From a virus, in IMG/VR virus record IMGVR_UViG_3300032829_000008, positions 1 through 64,000 of that record: 64,000 bases of DNA; one strand, 5' to 3'. A model generated the notes under the pieces. That model made no database searches and was not told where the DNA came from. It saw only the letters and a program-made list of their open reading frames with translations. Made by a program: the position numbers and the translations under genes. This document shows, piece after piece, positions 35,381-44,469 of this stretch. Within the stretch, counting starts at the first letter, position 1, and each line of letters opens with the position of its first letter.

Positions 35381-36099
35381 TGGTCGACTACATCGCGCAG
35401 CTGGACGCCGTGGCGGCCAGTTTCCAGGAGCAGGATCCGGCCGTGGCGCTGCAGGCGTGCTGGATGGAGTACGAGGGTGCGGCGCGCGCCGTCCACTGGG
35501 ACGTGCTGGGTGAGAAGGCGAGACTCGGTAGCTGCCGCACCCTGGGCCGCGAGCTGATGTCGCTGCTGTACCGTGCGTGTCCCAACACCTCCGCCAAAGC
35601 AGATGCCGACCTCATCAAGCTCAAGGACCGCGACTATGGCGGCAGCTGGTGCAAGCGCGGCGGAGCCAACGCGTTCTTCATGCTGTGCCGAAAGTGGGAT
35701 CGCCTGGAGCAGTTCCTGGCGCAGCACGGCGGCAACTGGTGGACCATGCTCCGGAAGGAGGCCGGTGGTATCGAGCCGATACTGGATACGGCCATGGACC
35801 TGCGCTGCTACCTGATGCTGGTGGAGGCGTGGCACTGCGCCGCGGAAGTGCGCGCGCCACACTGCAACACCTGCGGCCAGAAGATGGCGCGCACCGTGGA
35901 CGATACCGGTTGGTATTGCCCGAACACACACTCGGCGCGCACTGTCGTCGCAGGTGTTGACATTCCCTCTGGGGCCACGCACTACGGCGCGCCACCTCTC
36001 GGTACTGCGGTCCAGCTGTGTGGTGACCTGCACGGTGGGAATTGCTCCTACCAACGCGGCCACCAGGGCAAGTGCTCCGATGACCAGGCGCATCCATAA
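35377..36099 (+). CDS. DUF1599 (nucleotide modification-associated) protein with zinc ribbon
   Basis: 240 residues from ATG 35377. The core LIKLKDRDYGGSWCKRGGAN and CRKWDRLEQFLAQHG matches DUF1599, a phage family tied to nucleotide modification genes. The C-terminal third has CNTCGQKMARTVDDTGWYCPN, a zinc ribbon, and CGDLHGGNCSYQRGHQGKCS. It belongs with the neighbouring nucleotide genes; the reaction is unknown. Confidence 0.65.
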   Translation: MMVDYIAQLDAVAASFQEQDPAVALQACWMEYEGAARAVHWDVLGEKARLGSCRTLGRELMSLLYRACPNTSAKADADLIKLKDRDYGGSWCKRGGANAFFMLCRKWDRLEQFLAQHGGNWWTMLRKEAGGIEPILDTAMDLRCYLMLVEAWHCAAEVRAPHCNTCGQKMARTVDDTGWYCPNTHSARTVVAGVDIPSGATHYGAPPLGTAVQLCGDLHGGNCSYQRGHQGKCSDDQAHP

Positions 36100-36253
36100 A
36101 ATGGAGGCCAAAGATTTCTACGAGACGTGGCGCCGCGCTGCCCGTAAGCATGGTGTGGAAGTGGATGAGAGGTGGGAGGACCTCACAGAGTGGGAACAAG
36201 CCGCCTGGGAGGCGGTGGTGAGCCGTGCCCTAGACCTCGCGTGGTCAAGGTAG
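36080..36253 (+). CDS. Small helical protein, unassigned
   Basis: 57 residues from ATG 36080, or 50 from ATG 36101; neither has a clear ribosome site. Helical (ETWRRAARKHGVEVDERWED, LTEWEQAAWEAVVSRAL). It precedes the polymerase by three bases. The start is uncertain. Confidence 0.5.
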   Translation: MTRRIHKMEAKDFYETWRRAARKHGVEVDERWEDLTEWEQAAWEAVVSRALDLAWSR

Positions 36254-36256
36254 AAA

Positions 36257-38188
36257 ATGCAGCTGCCCCTCACATTCGTGCTGCCTCAGGCACCGTGGCG
36301 CCCAGTGCCGGTGAACCAGCTGCCAAGCTGGGAGGGCGCCAAGCGCGTGGCCGTGGACGTGGAGTGCCGGGACCCAGACCTCAAGGAGTTGGGTCCCGGC
36401 ACGTACCGCCCGGGCTGCCGCGTGGTCGGCATGTCCTTCGCTATCGAGGACGGCCCCGCGCACTACGTGCCGTGGGGCCACGAGGGCGGGGATAACGTCG
36501 ACGAGGTGCACGCCAAGGCATATTTCCGGGATAACCTCGGCGCATTCGACGGCATCATCACCGGAGCGAACCTGGGGTACGACCTGGGGTGGATTTGGAA
36601 GGACGTGTGCCGCACCCCCAAGGTGAGGGACTACCGCGACACCCAGGTGGCGGACGTCATGTGCTGCGAGCTGCACGACCGCTACGGGTTGGATGCCATG
36701 GCCGCGCGCTGGGCACTGCCAGGCAAGAACCAGGAGCTGCTCAAGGCTGCCGCCGCCGCGCACAAGATTCATCCCAAGCGCGACCTGTGGCGGCTACCCG
36801 CCCGCTACGTGGGCCCCTATGGTGAGTGGGACGCGGCCCTGTGCCTCCAGCTGCTGCGCCGTCAAGAGAAGAAGATCGAGGAGGAAGAGGTCCAGATCAT
36901 CTATACTCTGGAGTGCGCCGTGACGCCGATCTTGGTGGAGATGCGCGAGCGCGGCGTGCGGGTGAACATCCAAAAGGTGCTGGAGATCAAGCGGTGGGCC
37001 CTGGCGGAGGGTGCCCAGCGTCTGCACTTCGTCGCGCAGCGCACCGGTGTGCAGCTGGCCATGGAGAACGTGTGGAGCGCCGAGGCTATGGCCAAGCCAC
37101 TGCAAGCGCTCGGTCTCAAGATTCCGCAGATGGCCAAGCCCACCAAGGCCGACCCCGGGCGCACGCTGCCCAGTATCACTGGTGCTTTCCTGGACAGCTG
37201 CGGCGAGGTGGGCCAGGCCCTGGGTCGCGCACGAGACATGTCCAAGCTGACGCAGTTCGCCGATCGCGTGTTGCGCTACCAGGTGAATGGTCGCGTGCAC
37301 TGCACGTTCAATCAATTGCGCACCACCAAGGGCGAGGACGAGAACGAGGATAAGGGTGCACGCTTTGGTCGTCTGAGCAGCGATCACTACAACCTCCAAC
37401 AGGAGCCGGGACGCGACGACGAGTTTGGCGAGCGGTGGCGCGACGTATACGAGCCAGAGGACGACGAGGAGTGGGTGAGCTGCGACTGGTCGCAGCAGGA
37501 GCCGCGCTGGGGCGTGCACTACGCCGAGCTGCTTGGGCTGCCCGGGGCCAAGGAGTTCGCCGACAAGTACCGCGCCAACCCGGAACTCGACATCCACCAG
37601 GCACTGGCCGACATCAGCGGCATGCCCCGCAAGATCGTCAAGAATTTCGTCAACGGACGCCTGTACAACATGGGTGACGTCAAGCTGTGCCGCAGCATCG
37701 GTTGCCCGGTGGTGTGGAAGATGGGACGCGATGGCGTGCAGCGCGAGGCCCCAGGACCAGAGGGCCAAGCGAAGATCGACACGTTCAATCAATTCGCTCC
37801 CTGGCTGCGCGGCATCAACCGCGAAGCGCAGCGCCAAGCCGAGCGCAAGGGACACGTGTGGACCGTGCTCCGGCGCAAGTGCCGCTTCCCACGGGACGCG
37901 CAGGGTAACGTGGATTGGGGACAAAAGGCGTGGTCGCGCATCGGCCAAGGCAGCGCAGCGGACCAGGGTAAGGCCACGCTGGTGGCCGCGCACAAGGCGG
38001 GCATCCCTCTGCGCAGCATGGTGCACGACGAGTACAACTTCAGCACGCGCAGTCGAGTGCAGGCCCGCACCATGCGCGAGCTGATGATGAACACTGTGAA
38101 AGCCAGTGTGCCCATGCACGTCACGGTGAAGATCGGCCCCAGCTGGGGCAAGGGTAAGAAGATGAAACCCGAGGAGCTGGAATCGTGA
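36257..38188 (+). CDS. Family A DNA polymerase with 3'-5' exonuclease
   Basis: 643 residues. Exonuclease motif I AVDVECRDP (Asp34, Glu36), then GANLGYDLGWIWKDV. Polymerase motif A is SCDWSQQEPRW (about 409), motif B RKIVKNFVNGRLYNMG (about 457-472, where the usual YG is YN) and motif C MVHDEYNF (about 590). No 5'-3' exonuclease domain. This is the replicative polymerase and must accept any modified dNTP. The exonuclease gene overlaps its end. Confidence 0.92.
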   Translation: MQLPLTFVLPQAPWRPVPVNQLPSWEGAKRVAVDVECRDPDLKELGPGTYRPGCRVVGMSFAIEDGPAHYVPWGHEGGDNVDEVHAKAYFRDNLGAFDGIITGANLGYDLGWIWKDVCRTPKVRDYRDTQVADVMCCELHDRYGLDAMAARWALPGKNQELLKAAAAAHKIHPKRDLWRLPARYVGPYGEWDAALCLQLLRRQEKKIEEEEVQIIYTLECAVTPILVEMRERGVRVNIQKVLEIKRWALAEGAQRLHFVAQRTGVQLAMENVWSAEAMAKPLQALGLKIPQMAKPTKADPGRTLPSITGAFLDSCGEVGQALGRARDMSKLTQFADRVLRYQVNGRVHCTFNQLRTTKGEDENEDKGARFGRLSSDHYNLQQEPGRDDEFGERWRDVYEPEDDEEWVSCDWSQQEPRWGVHYAELLGLPGAKEFADKYRANPELDIHQALADISGMPRKIVKNFVNGRLYNMGDVKLCRSIGCPVVWKMGRDGVQREAPGPEGQAKIDTFNQFAPWLRGINREAQRQAERKGHVWTVLRRKCRFPRDAQGNVDWGQKAWSRIGQGSAADQGKATLVAAHKAGIPLRSMVHDEYNFSTRSRVQARTMRELMMNTVKASVPMHVTVKIGPSWGKGKKMKPEELES

Positions 38189-39015
38189 AGACCATCATCA
38201 CCGTGGACACCGAGACCACCGGCCTGGACGTGCAGCGGGACCGCGTGGTGGAGTTGGCCTACAGCCTCGACGGGGTCGAGGCTGTAGTCCACCGCTTCAA
38301 TCCTGGCATGCTCATGGAGCCGGAGGTGATTGCCAAGCATGGCATCACCAACGAGGAGCTGGCCAGCTGCCCACCCTTCAGCGCGTGGTGGCAGGACATG
38401 GTGGGTGACCTGGAGGGAGCGGGCGTGTGGGTGGGCTACAACCCGCAGTTCGACATCGAGATCCTCATGGCGGAGTTCGCGCGATGCGGCCACGTGTTCC
38501 GCCCACCGCGCATGGTGGTGGATCCCAAGCGACTGTGGGACATCAACGATCCGCGCCCGCCGCGCACCCTGGAGGCCGCGTACAAGACGTTCGTGGACCC
38601 GGCGGGGTTCGCCAACGCGCACTCCGCCAAAGCGGATATCTTAGCCACGCGCCGCGTGCTCGACGCCATGCTGGACAAGTGGCAGCTCCGCGGCAAGCCC
38701 TGGTCGGAATTGGACCCGGAGCGCGCCACCTGGTGGGGTCCCACCAAGCACATCGCCTGGCAGCCCTGGACCATCGGCCGAAGGGGTATCGGTAATGCAG
38801 ACCCCATGTACAGCTTGGTAGCCAACTTCGGCAAGTACGAGGGACGCTGCGTCGTGGAGCAGGTGCCGCGCGACTACTGGCGGTGGCTATTAAGCCAGGA
38901 CTTCCCCAGCCACGTCAAGCAGCTGGCCAGCGCGTTGCTGGATGACACCAAGCACCCCACCGCGGTGCTGCAGTGGGCGTGGAAACAGTGGCCGCCTATG
39001 AAGGGAGTAGTATGA
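38185..39015 (+). CDS. DEDDh 3'-5' exonuclease
   Basis: 276 residues from GTG 38185. Motifs: VDTETTGLD (Asp/Glu near residue 8), a HGITNEEL loop, GYNPQFDIEIL and AHSAKADILATRR (His and Asp), as in DnaQ/RNase T proteins. A second half of about 100 residues has no recognisable motif. Likely proofreading or recombination support. Confidence 0.85.
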   Translation: MKTIITVDTETTGLDVQRDRVVELAYSLDGVEAVVHRFNPGMLMEPEVIAKHGITNEELASCPPFSAWWQDMVGDLEGAGVWVGYNPQFDIEILMAEFARCGHVFRPPRMVVDPKRLWDINDPRPPRTLEAAYKTFVDPAGFANAHSAKADILATRRVLDAMLDKWQLRGKPWSELDPERATWWGPTKHIAWQPWTIGRRGIGNADPMYSLVANFGKYEGRCVVEQVPRDYWRWLLSQDFPSHVKQLASALLDDTKHPTAVLQWAWKQWPPMKGVV

Positions 39016-39617
39016 TCATCGAGCCGGTCGTCATGGAGTGTCCGGAATGCCACAAGCTGCACGTGGATGAGGGCGAATTCGCCAAACGTCCGCACCACAC
39101 GCACCGATGCGTGGACGATGCTGCCGGCACCGGCTGTGGCCACGAGTGGCGCTTGGAGCACTACGTGCGCGGCGTGGAGCGCGACGCCACGGCGTGGCAC
39201 CAGCGCTTCATGGACATGGCGCTGCTGGTGTCGCACTGGTCCAAGGACCCCAGCACCAAGGCGGGCGCTGTCGTCGTGGACGAGCAGCGTCGCGTGCTGA
39301 GCCTGGGGTACAACGGATTTCCACGCGGCGTGGTGGACCATCCGGATCGCTACGCCAACCGCGCCGTCAAGTACAAGCTGGTCGTTCACGCGGAGGCCAA
39401 CGCCATCCTCACCGCGTACGTCGGTGGTGCCACGCTGTACGCCACCAAGTGGCCATGCAGCGACTGCAGCAAGCTCATCGCCCAGGCGGGCATCGCCCGG
39501 GTGGTTGCCCGGCGGCAAGGCGCCAACGCCAGCGACGTCGATCCACATTGGGCCGACGACCATCGGTGGGCGGAACTCATCCTGCGCGAGGCGGGAGTGA
39601 AGGTGGTGGAGCTGTGA
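39012..39617 (+). CDS. dCMP deaminase with N-terminal zinc ribbon
   Basis: 201 residues from ATG 39012. N-terminal CPECHKLHVDEGEF and HRCVDDAAGTGCGHEW form a zinc ribbon. The deaminase signature HAEANAILTAYVGGATLY (about 130) and PCSDCSKLIAQAG are intact. It makes dUMP, substrate for the synthase homologue. Confidence 0.87.
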   Translation: MIIEPVVMECPECHKLHVDEGEFAKRPHHTHRCVDDAAGTGCGHEWRLEHYVRGVERDATAWHQRFMDMALLVSHWSKDPSTKAGAVVVDEQRRVLSLGYNGFPRGVVDHPDRYANRAVKYKLVVHAEANAILTAYVGGATLYATKWPCSDCSKLIAQAGIARVVARRQGANASDVDPHWADDHRWAELILREAGVKVVEL

Positions 39618-39955
39618 GGACCTGGCGCCACAACGGCGAGCGCTGGCACGAGAGCACGGAACCAACGTGGCGCCGCGTCTTGCGGTGGCTGGTGTGGCTG
39701 GGCGGGTGGGAGTCGACTCGACAGTTGCCGCTGCGGTTGCGCCTGAAGAACGTCACACCGGTATCCCTGCTGGGACACCGGGTCACTTGGTACGGCTGGG
39801 GCGGTCAAATTCGCACGCCGGAGGGCTGGCTGGTGTGGGAACGCCGTAGTGGCCAGGTGTTCGTCAGCAAGGATGGCACGCCCTCCGGCGCGCACCTGTG
39901 GCTGCGCAACCCGCCGCGCGAAGTGCTGGAGCAGAGCAGTCGGAGATACTCGTGA
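39614..39955 (+). CDS. Small basic protein, unassigned
   Basis: 113 residues from GTG 39614. Trp- and Arg-rich, beta-type pattern (LLGHRVTWYGWGGQIRTP). No motif. Overlapped at both ends by 4-base junctions. Confidence 0.6.
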   Translation: MRTWRHNGERWHESTEPTWRRVLRWLVWLGGWESTRQLPLRLRLKNVTPVSLLGHRVTWYGWGGQIRTPEGWLVWERRSGQVFVSKDGTPSGAHLWLRNPPREVLEQSSRRYS

Positions 39956-40260
39956 GCGAGACGACCGAGACGATCGGCGAGTGGGCGGAGGGCACCTTCG
40001 GCCCCGTGAATCCCGTGGACGCTGCCCACCGCATCATGAAGGAGGCGGTGGAGTGCGCGGAGGCCACCAGCCAGCTGGTGCTGCACGGACTGGACGCCGA
40101 GGAGAAGGTGCGGTTGGAGCTAGCCGATATCATCATCACGTGCCGACGCCTGGCCTACACCTTGGGCCTGGACGTGGACGATGCGGTGAACATCAAGATG
40201 GCCGTCAACCGTCAGCGCAAGTGGCGCCTGGATGGCCGCGGAGGAGGGCAACATGTCTAA
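39952..40260 (+). CDS. MazG-like nucleotide pyrophosphatase
   Basis: 102 residues from GTG 39952. Four-helix pattern with RIMKEAVECAEATSQLV and ELADIIITCRRLAYTLGLDVD and VNIKMAVNRQRKW, the EExxE-ExxD layout of all-alpha NTP pyrophosphatases. It may remove competing or harmful dNTPs such as dTTP or dUTP. Confidence 0.7.
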   Translation: MSETTETIGEWAEGTFGPVNPVDAAHRIMKEAVECAEATSQLVLHGLDAEEKVRLELADIIITCRRLAYTLGLDVDDAVNIKMAVNRQRKWRLDGRGGGQHV

Positions 40261-40450
40261 ACCGGGGCCCGTCGAGGAGGAAGTGTTGGAGGAGGTGAAG
40301 CACTGCATGACCGAGGTCGATATGAATGTGCTGAAGGTGCGCCCCCTGGCCCGCATCGTGGATCGATTGGACGCTCTCTACGATAACGACAACGATAACA
40401 CTCGCCGTCTGAAGGCCACGCTTCGCGAGATGCTGGGAAATCCCATATGA
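40253..40450 (+). CDS. Small acidic protein, unassigned
   Basis: 65 residues from ATG 40253 with GGAGGG ahead. Helical, acidic (VEEEVLEEVKHCMTEVDMN). Coupled to the nuclease gene by ATGA. Function unknown. Confidence 0.55.
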   Translation: MSKPGPVEEEVLEEVKHCMTEVDMNVLKVRPLARIVDRLDALYDNDNDNTRRLKATLREMLGNPI

Positions 40451-40875
40451 GCTTCGAGCACGGCATCCGCACCAAGGTGGTGGAGCTGCTGGCGGTGCTC
40501 CACGCGGTACCTGTGGAAAACAGCGTGCAGCAGGGCACGCCGGACGTCAACTGCAGCGTGGGGTGGATCGAGATCAAGTACGTGCCGCAGTGGCCAGCTC
40601 GCGGTGGACCCGTGCGTGTGGAGCACTTCACTACGCAGCAGCGCTGGTGGCTCAAGCAACGGCGGTTGGCCCGAGGCAGCTGTTGGTTGCTGCTGCGCGT
40701 GGCCAACGACTGGCTGCTGCTGCGCGGCTGCTGGGCTGCCGACCACCTGGGCACGGCCACCCGCGAGGAGCTGGAGACTGGGGCGCGGTGCGTGTGGCGC
40801 GGGACCGCACCGCGTAACACCGAGCTGGTGGGTGCGCTGTTGCAGGACCACGGCCAGCAGAGGCAGGGCGCATGA
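40447..40875 (+). CDS. VRR-Nuc-like PD-(D/E)XK nuclease
   Basis: 142 residues. The core GTPDVNCSVGWIEIKYV (about 30-46) has Asp and ExK of the PD-(D/E)XK fold, and TTQQRWWLKQRRLARGSCWL matches the VRR-Nuc helix and strand. Likely a Holliday-junction or repair nuclease linked to the primase-helicase group. Confidence 0.7.
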   Translation: MSFEHGIRTKVVELLAVLHAVPVENSVQQGTPDVNCSVGWIEIKYVPQWPARGGPVRVEHFTTQQRWWLKQRRLARGSCWLLLRVANDWLLLRGCWAADHLGTATREELETGARCVWRGTAPRNTELVGALLQDHGQQRQGA

Positions 40876-41204
40876 GCGAACGCGAGAAGTTCCGGCAGGG
40901 CGTGTGGGACATGGTGCTGCGCCTGCAGACGGCGGCCCGGGACGATCATGTGACTCACGCGCAAATCGAGGCGATGTGGCACGGAGGACGCCAGTACGCT
41001 GAGCTGGGAGTCGAGCGCGTGGTGATTACTCTCAGTCGACCGCTTGGTCAGATTCCGGTACCCGCCGAGTACCAGGACGATGGCTCCGTGGAGTTTGCGG
41101 AGAAGCGCGCCCTATTTTGGGCCAACGAGATGGATCAGCGGGAGAGGGAGCAGCAAGGGACTGAGCTGCAGCGCATCGAGAAGCAACTTAGGAGGACGCA
41201 GTGA
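40872..41204 (+). CDS. Helical early protein, unassigned
   Basis: 110 residues, mostly charged helix (HREREKFRQGV-type start; ANEMDQREREQQGTELQR coiled coil at the end). No motif seen. Overlapped on both sides. Confidence 0.6.
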   Translation: MSEREKFRQGVWDMVLRLQTAARDDHVTHAQIEAMWHGGRQYAELGVERVVITLSRPLGQIPVPAEYQDDGSVEFAEKRALFWANEMDQREREQQGTELQRIEKQLRRTQ

Positions 41205-41539
41205 AAAAGGAGGATCTGGGACTATTGCTGGGGGTCGCCGTGGGAGCAGCGCTCGAAGAGCTGCAGCGGCAGCTCGGCCCCATGGACAAGCAAATCCTAC
41301 TCGAGGCGCTTCACCACGGCGTGCAGACGGGACTTGGCCACGTGCGGGGTCTGCGCGGTGCTAAGACCCGCGAGGAGCGGCGGATGGTCCCTGCCAAGGT
41401 GGCCATTGCCGCAGCGGCGGCCAAGCGCGCAGACGCGCGACGGCGCGAGGCGCTGCGCCAAGAGGAAGCCATGGCCAACCCGTGCCGCCGCGAGGGCTGC
41501 ACTATCATGGGCCTGCATCCGGCCCACGTGGAGTTGTAG
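41201..41539 (+). CDS. Coiled protein with C-terminal Cys motif
   Basis: 112 residues. N-terminus may be a short hydrophobic helix (LGLLLGVAVGAALEELQRQL). Basic middle, then ANPCRREGCTIMGLHPAHVEL. The same kind of end occurs in the next protein (ANPCRDPKCHRTALHEAH), so both carry one small metal-like module. Confidence 0.6.
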   Translation: MKKEDLGLLLGVAVGAALEELQRQLGPMDKQILLEALHHGVQTGLGHVRGLRGAKTREERRMVPAKVAIAAAAAKRADARRREALRQEEAMANPCRREGCTIMGLHPAHVEL

Positions 41540-41540
41540 C

Positions 41541-41909
41541 GTGGGCGGCGATCGACGGTCCATCAGCGTCACAGGCGAGGCGCACCGCGCGCTGCAGGAG
41601 CTGGCGAAGCAGCGCAACAGGAGCATGTCCTCCATTGTCGAGGACTGGATCCGCGGCATGACAGGTCTTGCTCCTGCCGGTCACCGCGCGGTACCAGACT
41701 TGCGCGTCGAGGTGCGTGTTCTGGAGGACACCAAGCAAAGGATCGAAGAGCGCATTGAGCAGCGCCGCGCGGCCATCCGCGCGGCGCTGGACCAGCGCAC
41801 GGCCGAGATAAAGATCCGAAACAGGGAGGAGGCCGAGCGCCGTGCGGAGGCTAACCCATGTCGCGATCCGAAGTGCCATCGCACGGCGCTGCACGAGGCG
41901 CACAAGTGA
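41541..41909 (+). CDS. RHH-type regulator with coiled coil
   Basis: 122 residues from GTG 41541. SISVTGEAHRALQELAKQRN and SMSSIVEDWIRGM match a ribbon-helix-helix DNA-binding domain (about 7-42). Then a long charged coiled coil and the C-terminal NPCRDPKCHRTALHEAHK. Probably a phage regulator. Two bases separate it from the previous stop. Confidence 0.65.
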   Translation: MGGDRRSISVTGEAHRALQELAKQRNRSMSSIVEDWIRGMTGLAPAGHRAVPDLRVEVRVLEDTKQRIEERIEQRRAAIRAALDQRTAEIKIRNREEAERRAEANPCRDPKCHRTALHEAHK

Positions 41910-44278
41910 GCGGCGGCCCCATCATGGAGGTGGCGCTGGGGTTCTTACGCTGGCTGCGGCCCGCGGGGCCTTGGATGCTGGTGGCCATCGCTCAGGAGAA
42001 GACCGGCATCAGGGCCCAGCACTTTACGGAGCTGGGGCGGGACATTGAGGAGTGGCTGTTGCGCCACCAGCAACACAACATCTACTACCACGTCAATCCC
42101 ACGCTGCGCCCCATGACCAAGAAAGCCGATCGTACGGACATTGCCGCCGTGGAACTGCTGCACGTTGATAGCGACCCGCGCGCTGGCGAGAACCTGCAGG
42201 ACGAGCAGACGCGCATCCGCAAGTTGATGGACAACATGCCCCGCGGCGTACCCAAGCCCAGCGCCGTGGTCTTCAGCGGTGGCGGGTACAACGCGCTGTG
42301 GCGATTGCGCGAGCCCATTCCCCTGGGTGGTGACCTGGTCAAGGCGGAGGAGGCCAAGCGGTACAACCTGCAGTTGGAGATCCTGCTCGGCGGCGATAGT
42401 TGCCACAACGTGGACCGCATCCTGCGATTGCCCGGCACCGTCAATTGGCCCGACGAGAAGAAGCGCCGCAAGGGTCGGTTGCCGTGCACCGCGGACGTGG
42501 TGTGGCTGGAGGATACTACGTATCCCATCAGCGACTTCGTCGCCGCACCGCTGGTGCAGAGCCGCGCGGAGGGCGGCGGCCTGGCCCTGGGCGGCAGCAT
42601 CCACGTGCAGATCAGCGGCAACGTGCCGCGGCTGCGCAGCGTTGACGAGCTTGGTGAGAAGGTTTCGCAACGCACAAAGATGCTCATCGTGCAGGGCATG
42701 GACCCCGACGAGCCGGGCAAGTGGTCCAGCCGCAGCGAGTTGCTGTTCCACGTGTGTGCAGAGTTGGTGCGCGCCGGCTGCACCGACGAGCAGATCTTCA
42801 GCGTTATCACCGACCCAGACTTTCTCATCAGCGCCAGCGTGCTGGACAAGGGTAGCGCCACGCGACGCTACGCCGAGCGGCAGATTCAACGTGCGCGGGA
42901 GGACGTCATCAACCCGCACCTGCGGGCGCTCAACGAACGGCACTGGGTAGTGGGCAACATCGGTGGCCGGTGCCGCGTGGTGGAGGAGGTAGTGGACCAC
43001 GCGTTCGAGCGACCTCGCCTGACCATGCAGAGTTTCGAGGATATCCGCAACCGCTACATGAACGTGCGCGTGGAGATTGGCCGCGACGAGGACGGCCACG
43101 TGCGCACGGCACCGCTAGGCAAGTGGTGGCTGGAACACCCCAACCGACACCAGTATGAGAGGATCGTGTTTATGCCCAAGCGCGAGGCTCCGGGTTGCTA
43201 CAACATGTGGCAGGGCTTTGCCTACGAGGCCAAGCCAGGCGACAAGCATCGAAAGTTCCTGGACCACGTGCGCACCGTGGTGTGCGGGGGTGTGTTGGAG
43301 TATTACGAGTACCTGGTGCGGTGGATGGCCCGAGGGATCCAGCAGCCCGATACGCCCGGGGAAGTGGCCGTGGTGCTCCGTGGTGACCAGGGCACCGGCA
43401 AGAGCACTGTCGCTCGCGAGTACGGCAGCCTGTGGGGCCGACATTACCTGGCGGTTAGCGACCCCAAGCACCTCGTGGGCAGCTTCAACGCGCACCTGCG
43501 GGACGCCGTGTTCGTGTTTGCCGACGAGGCCTTCTATGCCGGGGACAAGAAGCACGAGTCCATCCTCAAGACCATGATCACCGAGGAACTGCTCACCATC
43601 GAGGCTAAGGGGCGCGATGTTGAGACGACCCGCAACTTCATCCACTTGATGATGGCTAGCAACGGTTCATGGGTGATCCCCGCCGGTCCCAACGAGCGGC
43701 GGTTCCTGGTACTGGACGTCAAGCGCCACCACATGGGCGATACCGCGTACTGGGAGGCGCTCAACGGCGACATGCGCAGCGGAGGCAGGGAGAATCTGCT
43801 CCACTACCTGCTGACGCTGGACCTGGCGGGGTTCGACGTGCGGCGCGTGCCCCGCACGGATGCGTTGCGCGACCAGAAGCTGCTGAGCTTCAGCAGCGAG
43901 CAGGAGTGGTGGTACCAAAAGCTGGAGGCGGGCCAGCTGCTGCGCAGCCACGTGGGATGGACCGCGCCAGTGTTCTGCGAAAGCCTGGTGGACGATTATC
44001 TCACGTACGCTCAACGGCTGGGCGGGACCAAGCGTGCCACGGCCACGGCCCTAGGTAGGTTCCTCCACGCCGCGCTGCCGGAGGGCTGGCCGCAGCGCAA
44101 GCAGATCAACCGCACATACGTGGACCCGCACACGCAAGCCCGCATGTCGGAGCGTGCGTACGCCTGGTTCATGCCACCGCTGGAGGAGTGCCGCGCCTGG
44201 TGGGACGCGCACTTTGGCGGACCGTACGCGTGGCCGCAGGACCACCACGAAGGACCAGAGACGCAGGAGGTGTTCTGA
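41906..44278 (+). CDS. Primase-helicase (AEP-like primase plus SF3-type helicase)
   Basis: 790 residues from GTG 41906. The primase half holds VELLHVDSDPRAG (about 85-97), SAVVFSGGGYNALWRL and HNVDRILRLPGTVNW, the pattern of phage/plasmid archaeo-eukaryotic primases. The helicase half has Walker A LRGDQGTGKSTVAREY (about 489-505), FVFADEAFYAG (about 532) and MASNGSWVIPAGPNERRFLV (about 588), as in DUF5906-type SF3 helicases. It probably starts and drives replication. Confidence 0.85.
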   Translation: MSGGPIMEVALGFLRWLRPAGPWMLVAIAQEKTGIRAQHFTELGRDIEEWLLRHQQHNIYYHVNPTLRPMTKKADRTDIAAVELLHVDSDPRAGENLQDEQTRIRKLMDNMPRGVPKPSAVVFSGGGYNALWRLREPIPLGGDLVKAEEAKRYNLQLEILLGGDSCHNVDRILRLPGTVNWPDEKKRRKGRLPCTADVVWLEDTTYPISDFVAAPLVQSRAEGGGLALGGSIHVQISGNVPRLRSVDELGEKVSQRTKMLIVQGMDPDEPGKWSSRSELLFHVCAELVRAGCTDEQIFSVITDPDFLISASVLDKGSATRRYAERQIQRAREDVINPHLRALNERHWVVGNIGGRCRVVEEVVDHAFERPRLTMQSFEDIRNRYMNVRVEIGRDEDGHVRTAPLGKWWLEHPNRHQYERIVFMPKREAPGCYNMWQGFAYEAKPGDKHRKFLDHVRTVVCGGVLEYYEYLVRWMARGIQQPDTPGEVAVVLRGDQGTGKSTVAREYGSLWGRHYLAVSDPKHLVGSFNAHLRDAVFVFADEAFYAGDKKHESILKTMITEELLTIEAKGRDVETTRNFIHLMMASNGSWVIPAGPNERRFLVLDVKRHHMGDTAYWEALNGDMRSGGRENLLHYLLTLDLAGFDVRRVPRTDALRDQKLLSFSSEQEWWYQKLEAGQLLRSHVGWTAPVFCESLVDDYLTYAQRLGGTKRATATALGRFLHAALPEGWPQRKQINRTYVDPHTQARMSERAYAWFMPPLEECRAWWDAHFGGPYAWPQDHHEGPETQEVF

Positions 44279-44469
44279 TGGAGACCAGACCGTTCGATAA
44301 CATGATTGGCCGCCTCGACCGCATACTCAGCGAGTTCCTGGTGGTTGCCGAGCAGCCCATGGACGAGGCCGATAGGCAGACCATCAAGCACCATGCCGAC
44401 GACTTGATCGGCGTGGGTAGTGCTGCCCTAAAGAGGATCGCCTCGGCGCGGCGAGAGGCGCAGAAATGA
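44278..44469 (+). CDS. Small helical protein, unassigned
   Basis: 63 residues, start overlapping the previous stop by one base (TGATG). Two helices (GRLDRILSEFLVVAEQ, LIGVGSAALKRIASARREA). No motif seen. Confidence 0.55.
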   Translation: METRPFDNMIGRLDRILSEFLVVAEQPMDEADRQTIKHHADDLIGVGSAALKRIASARREAQK

